This document shows, one piece after another, positions 24,345 to 33,832 of a stretch of 64,000 nt of DNA. The notes below the pieces were generated by a model, which saw nothing but the letters and a program-made list of their open reading frames with translations, was not told the origin of the DNA and searched no databases. The stretch's first letter is position 1, and the number at the start of each line of letters is the position of its first letter. This DNA comes from Variovorax brevis (lineage in GTDB: Bacteria > Pseudomonadota > Gammaproteobacteria > Burkholderiales > Burkholderiaceae_C): NCBI RefSeq assembly GCF_030317105.1, contig NZ_JASZYG010000005.1, positions 434,001 to 498,000 on the forward strand. Reading direction: 5' to 3'. Position numbers and translations under genes: made by a program.

Positions 24345-25341
24345 GTTCGAGTGGTTTTGCGGGAGCAGGAACGGCTTTCATGATGCGTTCGATCAGGCTG
24401 TCCGGCGTGAGTCCTTCCGACAATCCTTCGTAAGAGAGCGTGACGCGATGGCGCAGCACGTCGGGTGCCAGCGCCGTCATGTCTTCGGGCAACGCGTAGC
24501 TGCGTCCGCGCAGCAGGGCGAGGGCTCGCGCGCCTTCGGTGAGGTTGATGCTCGCGCGCGGGCTGGCGCCGAAAGTGATGTGGCGGCGCATGTCCTTGAG
24601 CCCATGCTTTTCAGGCGTGCGCGTGGCCGACACCAGCTTCACGGCGTACTGGATCAGCGAAGGATCCACATACACGCGACGCGCCTCGGCCTGCAATTCG
24701 GCCAACTGGTCGGTGGTGGCGATGGCGTTCACCTCGACCGGCGTGCCGATCACGCGCTCGACGATCACGAACTCTTCCTCGTCGGTCGGGTAGTCGACCA
24801 GCACCTTCATCATGAAGCGGTCGACCTGCGCTTCGGGCAGCGGGTAGGTGCCTTCGGTCTCGATCGGGTTTTGCGTCGCCATGACCAGGAAGGGGCGCGG
24901 CACCTTGTGCGTTTCGCCGGCGATGGTCACCTGCCGTTCCTGCATCACTTCCAGCAACGCGCTCTGCACCTTGGCCGGTGCGCGGTTGATTTCGTCGGCC
25001 AGCAGCAGGTTGGCGAACACCGGGCCCAGCGAGGTGCTGAAGTCGCCCGTCTTCTGGTTGTAGATGCGCGTGCCCACCAGGTCCGCCGGCACCAGGTCGG
25101 GCGTGAACTGGATGCGCTTGAACTTGCCGCGCACGATGTCCGCCAGCGTCTTGACGGTGAGCGTCTTGGCCAGCCCCGGCACGCCTTCGACCAGCAGGTG
25201 CCCGCCCGCGAGCATGGCCACCATGACGCGTTCCAGGAAGCGGTCCTGCCCCACGACCACGCGCTTGACCTCGTAGAGGATCTGCTCCATGAGTTCGCTG
25301 GTGGCGGCGGCCGGTGCGTAGGGGTTGGCGTCTGTGCTCAT
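24325..25341 (-). CDS. moxR: MoxR family AAA+ ATPase
   Basis: A 338-residue AAA+ ATPase. Walker A is GVPGLAKT (53-60), Walker B LLLADEIN (112-119), sensor 1 MATQNPIETEGTYPLPEAQ and the arginine-finger region EAQVDRFM; the lid domain follows with GASPRASINL. The start is at 25341 (MSTDANPYAP); a much longer open frame upstream is antisense to nothing and runs through the protease gene, so it is rejected. MoxR ATPases remodel or insert cofactors into partner proteins together with VWA proteins, which are encoded immediately downstream. It lies 38 bases after the HtrA-like protease gene, probably in the same transcript. Confidence 0.9.
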   Translation of the reverse strand: MSTDANPYAPAAATSELMEQILYEVKRVVVGQDRFLERVMVAMLAGGHLLVEGVPGLAKTLTVKTLADIVRGKFKRIQFTPDLVPADLVGTRIYNQKTGDFSTSLGPVFANLLLADEINRAPAKVQSALLEVMQERQVTIAGETHKVPRPFLVMATQNPIETEGTYPLPEAQVDRFMMKVLVDYPTDEEEFVIVERVIGTPVEVNAIATTDQLAELQAEARRVYVDPSLIQYAVKLVSATRTPEKHGLKDMRRHITFGASPRASINLTEGARALALLRGRSYALPEDMTALAPDVLRHRVTLSYEGLSEGLTPDSLIERIMKAVPAPAKPLEHEKLVA

Positions 25342-25379
25342 GCTGCGTGGTCTTTCCGGTGGGGTTGGCGGATGCGGGT

Positions 25380-26378
25380 TCAGAAGGGCGGCATGCCCGC
25401 GGCGGATGCCGCGTTCTCGATCGGCATGGCGAAGCCGATCCCGATGAAGGTGCGCTGCATCGTGGGGTTCAGGATGGCGGTGACGATGCCCAGCACCTCG
25501 CCGTCCATGTTGACCAGCGGCCCGCCCGAGTTGCCCGGGTTGGCGGCGGCGTCGAACTGGATCAGGTTGCTCAGTTCCTGCTTGCCTTCGGGCGAGCGGA
25601 AGGAGCGCTTCAGGCCCGACACCACGCCGGCCGACACCGACGGCCCGATGCCGAAGGGAAAGCCCACCACCACCACGTCGTCGCCGGGTTGCAGGTCGGC
25701 GGTGGAGCGCATCGTGGCGGGGATCAGGTCGTCGGGCAGCTTTTGCGCCTGCAGCACGGCCAGGTCGTTCTCGGGCTGCACGCTCACGATGGTGGCAGGG
25801 GCTTCCAGGCCGTCCGCAAAGGTGACCTTGATTTTTTCGGCGCCGGCGATCACGTGGAAGTTGGTCAGGATGAGGCCCTTGTCCACGATCACCACGCCGG
25901 TGCCCACGCCCCGTTCGGGTTCGCTGGCCGGCTCCTCGGCGTCCGGCGGCTTGCCGCGTGCCATGTTGCGCCCGCGCTTCTCGAGCTTGGCGGCGGGCGT
26001 GGGCGGCTTTTCGGGTCCGTAGGCGACCACCTGGACGATGGACGGGCGCACCACATTGGCCGCGTGCGCAGCCCGCGAGGGCAGGGTGTTGGTCTGAAGG
26101 GTGCGAAGGACGGCCGAGTCGATGTCCTTCTGCGTGTACTGGTGGCCCATGAGCCGCGGCAAGTACCAGGCGCCACCGCCTGCGACGCCGGCCAACACGA
26201 GGCACAGGGCGGCAAAGCTGCGCCAGCCCGGCCCGCGCCGCGCGGGAAGCGGCGTGGGCGCTTGCACCGCTGAAGCTGGCGAATCCCCGGCATCTGCCTC
26301 TTCAGGCGCAGCCCGAGCCGGTGCTGCCGCATCCTGCGGCGCGCGTGGCGAACGGCTATAGAAAGCAGGCCTGCGCAT
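25380..26378 (-). CDS. Membrane-anchored trypsin-like serine protease (HtrA/DegS-like, no PDZ)
   Basis: A 332-residue protein: a Pro/Ala-rich cytoplasmic N-terminus, one membrane helix (about 54-73) and a periplasmic trypsin-like domain. The catalytic triad is complete: His175 (TNFHVIAG), Asp205 (ENDLAVLQ) and Ser284 (ANPGNSGGPL). The chain ends about 35 residues after the protease core, so there is no room for a PDZ domain, unlike DegS or DegP. The start at 26378 follows GGAGGTGCCCG. It precedes moxR by 38 bases and is divergent from tatD with an 82-base gap. Association with the MoxR-DUF58-VWA genes suggests a role in envelope protein quality control; this is inference. Confidence 0.87.
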   Translation of the reverse strand: MRRPAFYSRSPRAPQDAAAPARAAPEEADAGDSPASAVQAPTPLPARRGPGWRSFAALCLVLAGVAGGGAWYLPRLMGHQYTQKDIDSAVLRTLQTNTLPSRAAHAANVVRPSIVQVVAYGPEKPPTPAAKLEKRGRNMARGKPPDAEEPASEPERGVGTGVVIVDKGLILTNFHVIAGAEKIKVTFADGLEAPATIVSVQPENDLAVLQAQKLPDDLIPATMRSTADLQPGDDVVVVGFPFGIGPSVSAGVVSGLKRSFRSPEGKQELSNLIQFDAAANPGNSGGPLVNMDGEVLGIVTAILNPTMQRTFIGIGFAMPIENAASAAGMPPF

Positions 26379-26460
26379 CGGGCACCTCCAGCGGGGAAAG
26401 AGGACACGTGAAGACTTCACGGTAGCACGCTTTGCGCGCCTGTGCATGCGTTCGGGCATC

Positions 26461-27330
26461 ATGGCGCCGATGACTTCCTGGGTCGATACACACTGTCACC
26501 TCGACGCGCCCGAGTTCGACGGCGACAGGGCCGCGATGCGCGCACGTGCAGCGGCAAGCGGCGTGACCCTGTGCGTGATTCCGGCGGTGGCGGCCTTCAA
26601 CTTCGACACGGTGCGTGAACTCGCGCATGCGCAGCACGACGCCTACGCCCTGGGCATCCACCCCATGTGCAGCGGCAACGCGAGCGACGAGGATCTCGAG
26701 CGCCTGGACGCGCAGCTCAGCGCGCACCGGGACGACCCGCGCCTGGTCGCCGTTGGCGAAATCGGCCTCGACTATTTTGTGGAAGGCATGGTGCCGGGCC
26801 GGCAGGAGCGCATCTTCGAGCAACAGCTGCGCCTGGCGCGCAAGCATGACCTGCCGGTGCTGCTGCACGTGCGGCGCTCGGTCGACAAGGTGCTCAAGGG
26901 CTTGCGGGACGCCGCGGGCGGGCGGGCGTGGAAGGGCATCGCCCACGCCTTCAATGGCAGCGAGCAGCAGGCCACGGCTTGCCTGTCGCTCGGGCTGAAG
27001 CTGGGCTTTGGCGGCGCCGTCACCTACGAGCGGGCGCTGCAGTTGCGCCGCCTCGCCGCTTCGCTGCCCAAGGACGCCATCGTCATGGAAACCGATTCGC
27101 CCGACATTCCGCCCCACTGGCTCTACGCGACACAGGCCGAGCGCGACGCAGGAAAACCACAGGGCCGCAACGAGCCGGCCGAAATGCCGCGCATCGCGGG
27201 CGTGCTGGCAGAACTGCGGGGCTGCAGCGCCCAACAATGGGCCGATGTGACAACTGGCAACGCCATCGAGGCGCTGCCAAAGCTCCGGGCGCTGATCTCC
27301 GTGTCCGACAGAAGCCTGCGCTGCCAGTAG
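26461..27330 (+). CDS. TatD family metal-dependent hydrolase
   Basis: A 289-residue TIM-barrel metallohydrolase (TatD/YcfH/YjjV group, deoxyribonuclease-like). Metal ligands: His11 and His13 in DTHCHLD, Glu in GEIGLDYF, His in LLHVRRS, His in AHAFNGS and Asp in METDSPDIPP. Cytoplasmic. The start is uncertain: ATG at 26461 or 26470 (MTSWVDTH), neither with a strong ribosome site; 26446 is also in frame. The family cleaves DNA 3' ends and possibly D-tyrosyl-tRNA. The gene is divergent from the membrane protease gene. A short hairpin (AGCCCT/AGGGCT at 27336-27341 and 27354-27359) follows the stop without a T-tract. Confidence 0.88.
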   Translation: MAPMTSWVDTHCHLDAPEFDGDRAAMRARAAASGVTLCVIPAVAAFNFDTVRELAHAQHDAYALGIHPMCSGNASDEDLERLDAQLSAHRDDPRLVAVGEIGLDYFVEGMVPGRQERIFEQQLRLARKHDLPVLLHVRRSVDKVLKGLRDAAGGRAWKGIAHAFNGSEQQATACLSLGLKLGFGGAVTYERALQLRRLAASLPKDAIVMETDSPDIPPHWLYATQAERDAGKPQGRNEPAEMPRIAGVLAELRGCSAQQWADVTTGNAIEALPKLRALISVSDRSLRCQ

Positions 27331-27456
27331 GTCAAAGCCCTGATTTGAAGTCAAGGGCTGGACGCCGGGCGATTTGATGTCATCCTTACGCCTGTGAAAC
27401 CGTTGATTCACAGTGGCAAGTTCGTCACCTCCAACTCATACAAAGGAGCTTTCACC

Positions 27457-27852
27457 ATGAACCGAACAATGATTCGCACCCTGCCCGCTGCCATCGCACT
27501 GGCCATGGCTGCCATTGCGGCGCCTGCACAGGCGCAAGACAAGGCAGCCACACCAGCAGCCACACCGGCGGCTACACCGGCGGCTCAGCCGAACGCTGCC
27601 GAAAAGGCCTGGGACGCCACCAAGAAGGACACCGAAAAGGCTTACGACGCGACCAAGAGCGGCACCAAGAAGGCTTGGAACTCGACCAAGAAGACCACCA
27701 AGAAGGGCTGGGATGCCACCAAGAAGGGCACCACCAAGGCGGTGGACGCCACGGGCAACGCGATCGACAAGGGCGCCACGGCGGCGGGCGATGCGACCCG
27801 CAACGTGGGCAACAAGATCGGCGAAAAGCTGCCGCCTGCTCCCAAGGAGTGA
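27457..27852 (+). CDS. Secreted protein with 11-residue LEA-like repeats
   Basis: A 131-residue exported protein of unknown function. A signal peptide (MNRTMIRTLPAAIALAMAAIAAPAQAQ, cut after AQA) is followed by a short ATPA repeat and then about seven 11-residue units from residue 46 on: the core reads xEKAWDATKKD, TEKAYDATKSG, TKKAWNSTKKT, TKKGWDATKKG and so on, fading toward the C-terminus. An 11-residue period with alternating Lys, Asp/Glu, Ala and Thr is the hallmark of group-3 LEA and apolipoprotein-like amphipathic helices. A strong AAGGAG site precedes the ATG and a terminator follows, so it is a monocistronic, probably well-expressed gene. A periplasmic stress or desiccation protectant role is plausible but inferred. 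Confidence 0.82.
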   Translation: MNRTMIRTLPAAIALAMAAIAAPAQAQDKAATPAATPAATPAAQPNAAEKAWDATKKDTEKAYDATKSGTKKAWNSTKKTTKKGWDATKKGTTKAVDATGNAIDKGATAAGDATRNVGNKIGEKLPPAPKE

Positions 27853-27880
27853 TGTCGCAACAGTTTCCAGTTGCAGCACA

Positions 27881-27904
27881 AACCCGCCGCAAGGCGGGTT
27901 TTTT
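27881..27904 (+). terminator. Rho-independent terminator after the LEA-like gene
   Basis: Stem AACCCGCC / GGCGGGTT (27881-27888, 27893-27900) with a GCAA loop, followed by TTTTTT. It lies 29 bases after the stop codon and could also serve the convergent mscS gene, although its minus-strand tail is weaker. Confidence 0.9.
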
Positions 27905-27929
27905 CGTTCAGGCCGCGAAGGGGCTCCGT

Positions 27930-28760
27930 TCAGGCGTTGGCAGCCTGCGCGCCGGCGGTGCGATAGGAAATGGGCGTCTCCGGCGTAGGGAAGCCGGCCG
28001 CGCCGAAGGTCTTGACGACCGCGCGGTGCGTGTCGAAGTACACCTGCCAGTAGTGGTCGGTGTGCGTGTAGGGGCGCACCGCCAGGAGCGGACCCTCCGG
28101 CGTGAACTGCAGGATCTCCACATCGGGCGGCTGCTCGGTCGAGACGTTGGGAATCGTGGCCAGTTCAGCCTTGAGCAGTTCGATGGCCTTGGTAACGTCC
28201 ACGCCGTTGGCCAGCTTCGCCGTGGTCTCGACGCGCCGGAAAGGCAGTTGGCTGAAGTTCTGGATGCTGTCGGAAAGCACCTTGTTGTTGCCGATGAGCG
28301 TGGTGGTGTTGTCGGGCGTGATGATGGTTGTGCCGAACAGGCCGAGTTCCTTCACCGTTCCCGTGAGGCCGGCGAGCGTGACGAAGTCACCAACCCGGTA
28401 GGGCCGCAACACCTGCAGGAAGACGCCGGCCGCAAAGTGCGTGAGCAATCCGCCCCAAGCCGTGCCGATGGCGAGGCCCGCACCCGCCAGCAACGCGGCA
28501 AAGGAAGTGGTGCGAACGCCGAACATGTCCAGGATCGACAGGATCAGCAATATGGTGAGCACCACGCCAAGGATCGAGACGAGGTACTTGCTCAGCGTGG
28601 GGTCCATCCGCTGGCCCGCCGCAATGGCCTTGGCCACGAGGCGCTGCGCAATACCGATCAGCCAGCGGCCAATGATCCATGCGGCCAACGCGCCAAGGAC
28701 TTTCAGGCCGAAGTCTGCGCCTTGCGTGCTCAGGAATATCCAGATCGCTTCCGTATTCAT
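27930..28760 (-). CDS. mscS: MscS family mechanosensitive ion channel
   Basis: A 276-residue inner-membrane channel that opens under hypo-osmotic stress. Three N-terminal helices (about 20-40, 55-80 and 85-110) lead into the pore-lining block GAGLAIGTAWGGLLTHFAAGVFLQVLRPYRVGDFV in which small residues alternate. It is followed by the beta domain (VKELGLFGTTIITPDN, IGNNKVLSDSIQNFS) and a C-terminal alpha/beta domain, the length of E. coli MscS (286). The start at 28760 follows AGGAGAGAAGA. It is convergent with the LEA-like gene. Two stress-related genes adjoining each other may be coincidental. Confidence 0.92.
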   Translation of the reverse strand: MNTEAIWIFLSTQGADFGLKVLGALAAWIIGRWLIGIAQRLVAKAIAAGQRMDPTLSKYLVSILGVVLTILLILSILDMFGVRTTSFAALLAGAGLAIGTAWGGLLTHFAAGVFLQVLRPYRVGDFVTLAGLTGTVKELGLFGTTIITPDNTTTLIGNNKVLSDSIQNFSQLPFRRVETTAKLANGVDVTKAIELLKAELATIPNVSTEQPPDVEILQFTPEGPLLAVRPYTHTDHYWQVYFDTHRAVVKTFGAAGFPTPETPISYRTAGAQAANA

Positions 28761-28931
28761 TCTTCTCTCCTCACTGTGCCGGCGCGAGGGGACACGCGAC
28801 GGCATATGCGTTGAATGACAAGGGCGGCATCGCGTCAGGGCGACGTGGCAGGCCGGCCTCACAGACCTCGCGCCGATGGATGGCGAGGCAGCGGTATTAT
28901 GTGCGTCCGTGTCTGTGCGCACGCAGTATTT

Positions 28932-28994
28932 TTTGAGCTACGAAGCCCGCAAACCCGCTGCTGGCGGGGTCTGCGCGCTATCAATAGCGTAGCA
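28932..28994. repeat. Nested palindromic intergenic element
   Basis: Between mscS and the spermidine-synthase-like gene there are outer arms GCTACG and CGTAGC, an inner GC-rich hairpin around CCCGCTGCTGGCGGG, and a second hairpin CGCTAT-CA-ATAGCG at 28976-28989. The arrangement resembles REP-type palindromic elements. Copy number cannot be judged from one window. Confidence 0.4.
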
Positions 28995-29007
28995 ACCACC
29001 AAATTCC

Positions 29008-29750
29008 ATGACGCCCTCCCTGCCCGAAGTCAATTTCTCCGATTGGGGTGACATCCGCTATCTGCATCTGGGCACCGAATGGGTTCAGGGCTCCATGAAG
29101 CTCAAGGCGCCCTTCGAGATCCAGCTCGAATACGTGCAGCGCATGATGGCGTGGCTCTTGTTCGTGGAACCGTCCAGCGTGATGAACCGGCACGCCATGC
29201 AACTTGGCCTGGGCGCCGCCGCACTGACCAAGTTCACGCGCAAGCAGCTGCGCATGCGCACCACGGCGGTGGAACTCAACCCGCAGGTGCTGGCCGCGTG
29301 CCGGGGCTGGTTCAAGCTGCCGCCCGACGATGCCAAGCTGAGCGTGGTCACGGCCGATGCGGCCGTGGAAATTCGCAAGCCCGAGTGGCAGGGCAGCGTC
29401 GATGCGCTGCAGGTCGATCTGTATGACCATGAGGCCGCCGCGCCCGTGCTGGATACCGAGGACTTCTATCGCGACTGCCGCGCACTGCTCACTGAGGACG
29501 GTTGCATGACGGTGAACCTCTTCGGCCGCTCGTCGAGCTATGAAAGCAGCCTGGAGAAAATCGTTGCGGCCTACGGCGAGAAGGCGGTCTGGGCCTTCAG
29601 GCCGACGCGTGAAGGCAACACGGTGGTGCTGGCGCAGCGCGAGCCGACGCGCCCGACGCGCGCCGCGCTTGCCGACCGCGCGCAAACCATCCAGACTCGA
29701 TGGGCCCTGCCCGCGACCAAATGGCTGCGGGTGTTCAAACCCCACAGTCC

Positions 29751-29754
<4 letters not shown>
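29008..29754 (+). CDS. Spermidine synthase-like methyltransferase-fold protein
   Basis: A 248-residue protein with the Rossmann-like fold of polyamine aminopropyltransferases. It shows MQLGLGAAALTKF in place of the usual GGGDG loop, TTAVELNPQV (adenosine-binding acidic residue), VVTADAAVEI and DALQVDLYDHEA, where the family has a catalytic Asp. The glycine-rich loop is altered, so it may bind decarboxylated AdoMet or AdoMet differently, or not be a true spermidine synthase. Its stop overlaps the start of the next gene by four bases (ATGA), linking it to a type II secretion/type IV pilus-type ATPase. This coupling is unusual for polyamine synthesis and suggests a modifying or structural role. 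Confidence 0.75.
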
Positions 29755-31553
<1,799 letters not shown>

Positions 31554-31560
31554 CTTGAAC

Positions 31561-31594
31561 CTGTTCACACTTTCTTCGGCAAAAGTGTGAACAG
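31561..31594. terminator. Stem-loop after the GspE-type gene
   Basis: Perfect 13-bp inverted repeat CTGTTCACACTTT / AAAGTGTGAACAG (31561-31573, 31582-31594), loop of 8 bases, 7 bases after the stop codon. No T-tract follows, so it may be a Rho-assisted terminator, an mRNA-stabilising hairpin or a binding site. Confidence 0.6.
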
Positions 31595-31668
31595 CTCCTT
31601 GGCTGCAAGGGATAACCCTGGCTGCGCGCTAGGTGGAATCCACATCGATTCCGGCTCCTGTGGACAGC

Positions 31669-31690
31669 AAAATTTCAGGGTCGAAATTTT
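31669..31690. promoter_or_regulatory. Inverted repeat before tctB
   Basis: AAAATTTC-AGGGTC-GAAATTTT is a perfect 8-bp inverted repeat directly upstream of the GAGGAG ribosome site of tctB. As DNA it may be an operator; as RNA the hairpin would lie next to the ribosome site and could influence translation. Confidence 0.5.
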
Positions 31691-31704
31691 CGAGGAGACT
31701 GTTC

Positions 31705-32193
31705 GTGAAAATCAAAAGTCAGAGAGACTTTTTCGCGGGCCTCATGTTCGCCGCTACGGGAGTTGCTTTCGCCTGGGGTGCTACCACCTACAGCGTTGGC
31801 AATGGCGCGCGCATGGGTCCAGGGTACTTCCCGCTGTGGCTGGGCATCGTGATGGCCGTGATCGGCATCGTCATCATGTTCACTGCCATGAGCGTGGAAA
31901 CGGCTGACGGCGAACCCATCGGAAAGTGGGCCTGGAAGCAGGTGGTCTACATCCTGGGTGCCAACCTTGCGTTCGGCTTCCTGCTGGGCGGCTTGCCCAG
32001 CGTGGGCATACCGGCGATGGGCCTGATCATCGGGATCTATGCGCTGGTGATCATCTCCAGCCTGGCCGGCAGCGAGTTCCACCTTCGCGACGTGCTGATC
32101 CTGGCAACCGTGCTGGCCATTGGCAGCTACGTGGCTTTCATCTGGGCACTCAAGCTCCAGATCCAGGTCTGGCCCACCTTCATCACGGGTTGA
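31705..32193 (+). CDS. tctB: Tripartite tricarboxylate transporter TctB subunit
   Basis: A 162-residue small membrane subunit with about four helices: FFAGLMFAATGVAFAWGA, YFPLWLGIVMAVIGIVIMF, ILGANLAFGFLLGG and VLAIGSYVAFIWAL. The motif ARMGPGYFPLWLG is the TctB signature. The start is a GTG at 31705, seven bases behind GAGGAG; upstream in-frame residues are not membrane-like. It is followed by tctA 10 bases later. Unlike most such operons there is no tctC directly upstream, so the binding protein must be encoded elsewhere, possibly one of the orphan Bug genes in this window. Confidence 0.88.
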   Translation: MKIKSQRDFFAGLMFAATGVAFAWGATTYSVGNGARMGPGYFPLWLGIVMAVIGIVIMFTAMSVETADGEPIGKWAWKQVVYILGANLAFGFLLGGLPSVGIPAMGLIIGIYALVIISSLAGSEFHLRDVLILATVLAIGSYVAFIWALKLQIQVWPTFITG

Positions 32194-32203
32194 GGCAAAG
32201 CAC

Positions 32204-33718
32204 ATGGACCTGATTCACAACCTCTCGATCGGTTTTGGCGTTGCCTTTACCTTCACCAACCTGCTGTATTGCCTGGTCGGCTGCATCCTGGGCACGCTGA
32301 TCGGCGTGCTGCCGGGCATCGGCCCTGTCGCGACCATCGCGATGCTGCTGCCCGCCACCTATGCGCTGCCCCCTGTGTCAGCGCTGATCATGCTGGCCGG
32401 TATCTACTACGGCGCGCAGTACGGCGGTTCCACCACCGCCATCCTGGTCAACCTGCCGGGCGAATCGTCCTCGGTGGTGACCGTGATCGACGGCTACCAG
32501 ATGGCCCGAAAGGGGCGAGCCGGTCCAGCGCTTGCGGCGGCCGGGCTGGGCTCCTTTTTCGCGGGTTGCGTGGGCACCCTGATCCTGGCCGCGTTTGCAC
32601 CGCCGCTCACCGAAGTCGCCTTCAAGTTCGGTCCCGCCGAATACTTCTCGCTGATGATCCTGGGCCTGATCGGCGCCGTGGTGCTGGCTTCGGGTTCGCT
32701 GCTCAAGGCCATCGCGATGATCGTGCTGGGCCTGTTGCTCGGCCTGGTCGGCACTGACGTCAATTCGGGCGTGGCGCGTTTCTCCTTCGACATTCCGGAA
32801 CTCACCGACGGCATCGGCTTCGTGGCCATCGCCATGGGCGTGTTCGGCTATGGCGAAATCATTGCCAACCTGTCGCGTCCCGAGCATGAACGCGAAGTCT
32901 TCACCGCCAAGGTGTCGGGCCTGTTCCCGACCAAGGAAGACTTCAAGAACATGATCCCGGCCGTGCTGCGCGGTACGGCGCTGGGTTCGGCGCTGGGCAT
33001 CCTGCCCGGTGGCGGTGCGTTGCTGGCAGCCTTTGCGGCCTACACCATCGAAAAGAAGACCAGGCTGCGTCCGGGCGAAGTGCCCTTTGGCAAGGGCAAC
33101 ATCCGCGGTGTGGCCGCACCTGAATCGGCCAACAACGCCGGTGCGCAGACCTCCTTCATTCCGCTGCTGACGCTGGGCATTCCGCCCAACGCCGTGATGG
33201 CCTTGATGGTGGGTGCCATGACCATCCACAACATCCAGCCCGGCCCGCAGGTGATGACCAGCAACCCGGAACTGTTCTGGGGCCTGATCGCCTCGATGTG
33301 GATCGGCAATGCAATGCTGATCGTGCTGAACCTGCCGCTGATCGGCATGTGGATCAAGCTGCTGTCGGTGCCTTATCGCTTCCTGTTCCCGGCGATCGTG
33401 CTGTTCTGTGCCATCGGCGTGTACTCGACGAACAACAACACCTTCGACATCTGGATGGTGGGTGCCTTCGGCTTCATCGGCTACGTGTTCTTCAAGCTCG
33501 GTTGCGAGCCGGCGCCTTTGCTGCTGGGCTTCATCCTGGGCCCGATGATGGAAGAAAACCTGCGCCGGGCCCTGCTGCTGTCGCGCGGCGACTGGAGCGT
33601 GTTCCTCACGCGTCCGTTGTCGGCAGGTTTGCTGGCTGCGGCAGCCTTGCTGTTGGTGATCGTGCTGCTGCCGGCCGTGAAGTCCAAGCGCGAAGAGGCC
33701 TTCGTGGAAGCGGACTGA
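32204..33718 (+). CDS. tctA: Tripartite tricarboxylate transporter TctA subunit
   Basis: A 504-residue, about 12-helix permease of the TTT family. Signatures: GTLIGVLPGIGPVATIAMLLP near the N-terminus, GIYYGAQYGGSTTAILVNLPGESSSVVTVIDGYQMARKGRAGPAL, PGGGALLAAFAAYTIEK and GPMMEENLRRALLLSRGD near the C-terminus. It moves a carboxylate with Na+ or H+ after delivery by a periplasmic Bug protein. Pairs with tctB 10 bases upstream. A terminator with seven T residues lies 79 bases after the stop. Confidence 0.92.
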   Translation: MDLIHNLSIGFGVAFTFTNLLYCLVGCILGTLIGVLPGIGPVATIAMLLPATYALPPVSALIMLAGIYYGAQYGGSTTAILVNLPGESSSVVTVIDGYQMARKGRAGPALAAAGLGSFFAGCVGTLILAAFAPPLTEVAFKFGPAEYFSLMILGLIGAVVLASGSLLKAIAMIVLGLLLGLVGTDVNSGVARFSFDIPELTDGIGFVAIAMGVFGYGEIIANLSRPEHEREVFTAKVSGLFPTKEDFKNMIPAVLRGTALGSALGILPGGGALLAAFAAYTIEKKTRLRPGEVPFGKGNIRGVAAPESANNAGAQTSFIPLLTLGIPPNAVMALMVGAMTIHNIQPGPQVMTSNPELFWGLIASMWIGNAMLIVLNLPLIGMWIKLLSVPYRFLFPAIVLFCAIGVYSTNNNTFDIWMVGAFGFIGYVFFKLGCEPAPLLLGFILGPMMEENLRRALLLSRGDWSVFLTRPLSAGLLAAAALLLVIVLLPAVKSKREEAFVEAD

Positions 33719-33796
33719 CCAGGCTTGCTCACTTCGTGTAGCCCCCTGCCGGGGGTTACACCGGTTCCGCGATGTTCGCGGGATTGAATACCGAAG

Positions 33797-33832
33797 GACG
33801 CTTCTGCTAACTTGGCGGGAGCGTCTTTTTTT
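33797..33832 (+). terminator. Terminator after tctA
   Basis: Stem GACGCT / AGCGTC (33797-33802, 33820-33825) with a long loop, followed by TTTTTTT. It overlaps the 3' end of the convergent Rieske oxygenase gene. A GC-rich hairpin CCCCC-TGCC-GGGGG lies upstream at 33742-33755. Confidence 0.65.

Noticed and set aside
25342..26205. N-terminal extension of moxR in the same frame
   Set aside because: It runs through the protease gene in another phase, is Arg-rich, and the MoxR family begins at the ATG at 25341.
33742..33755. GC hairpin after tctA as the main terminator
   Set aside because: It has no T-tract; the hairpin with seven T at 33797-33832 is the better candidate.
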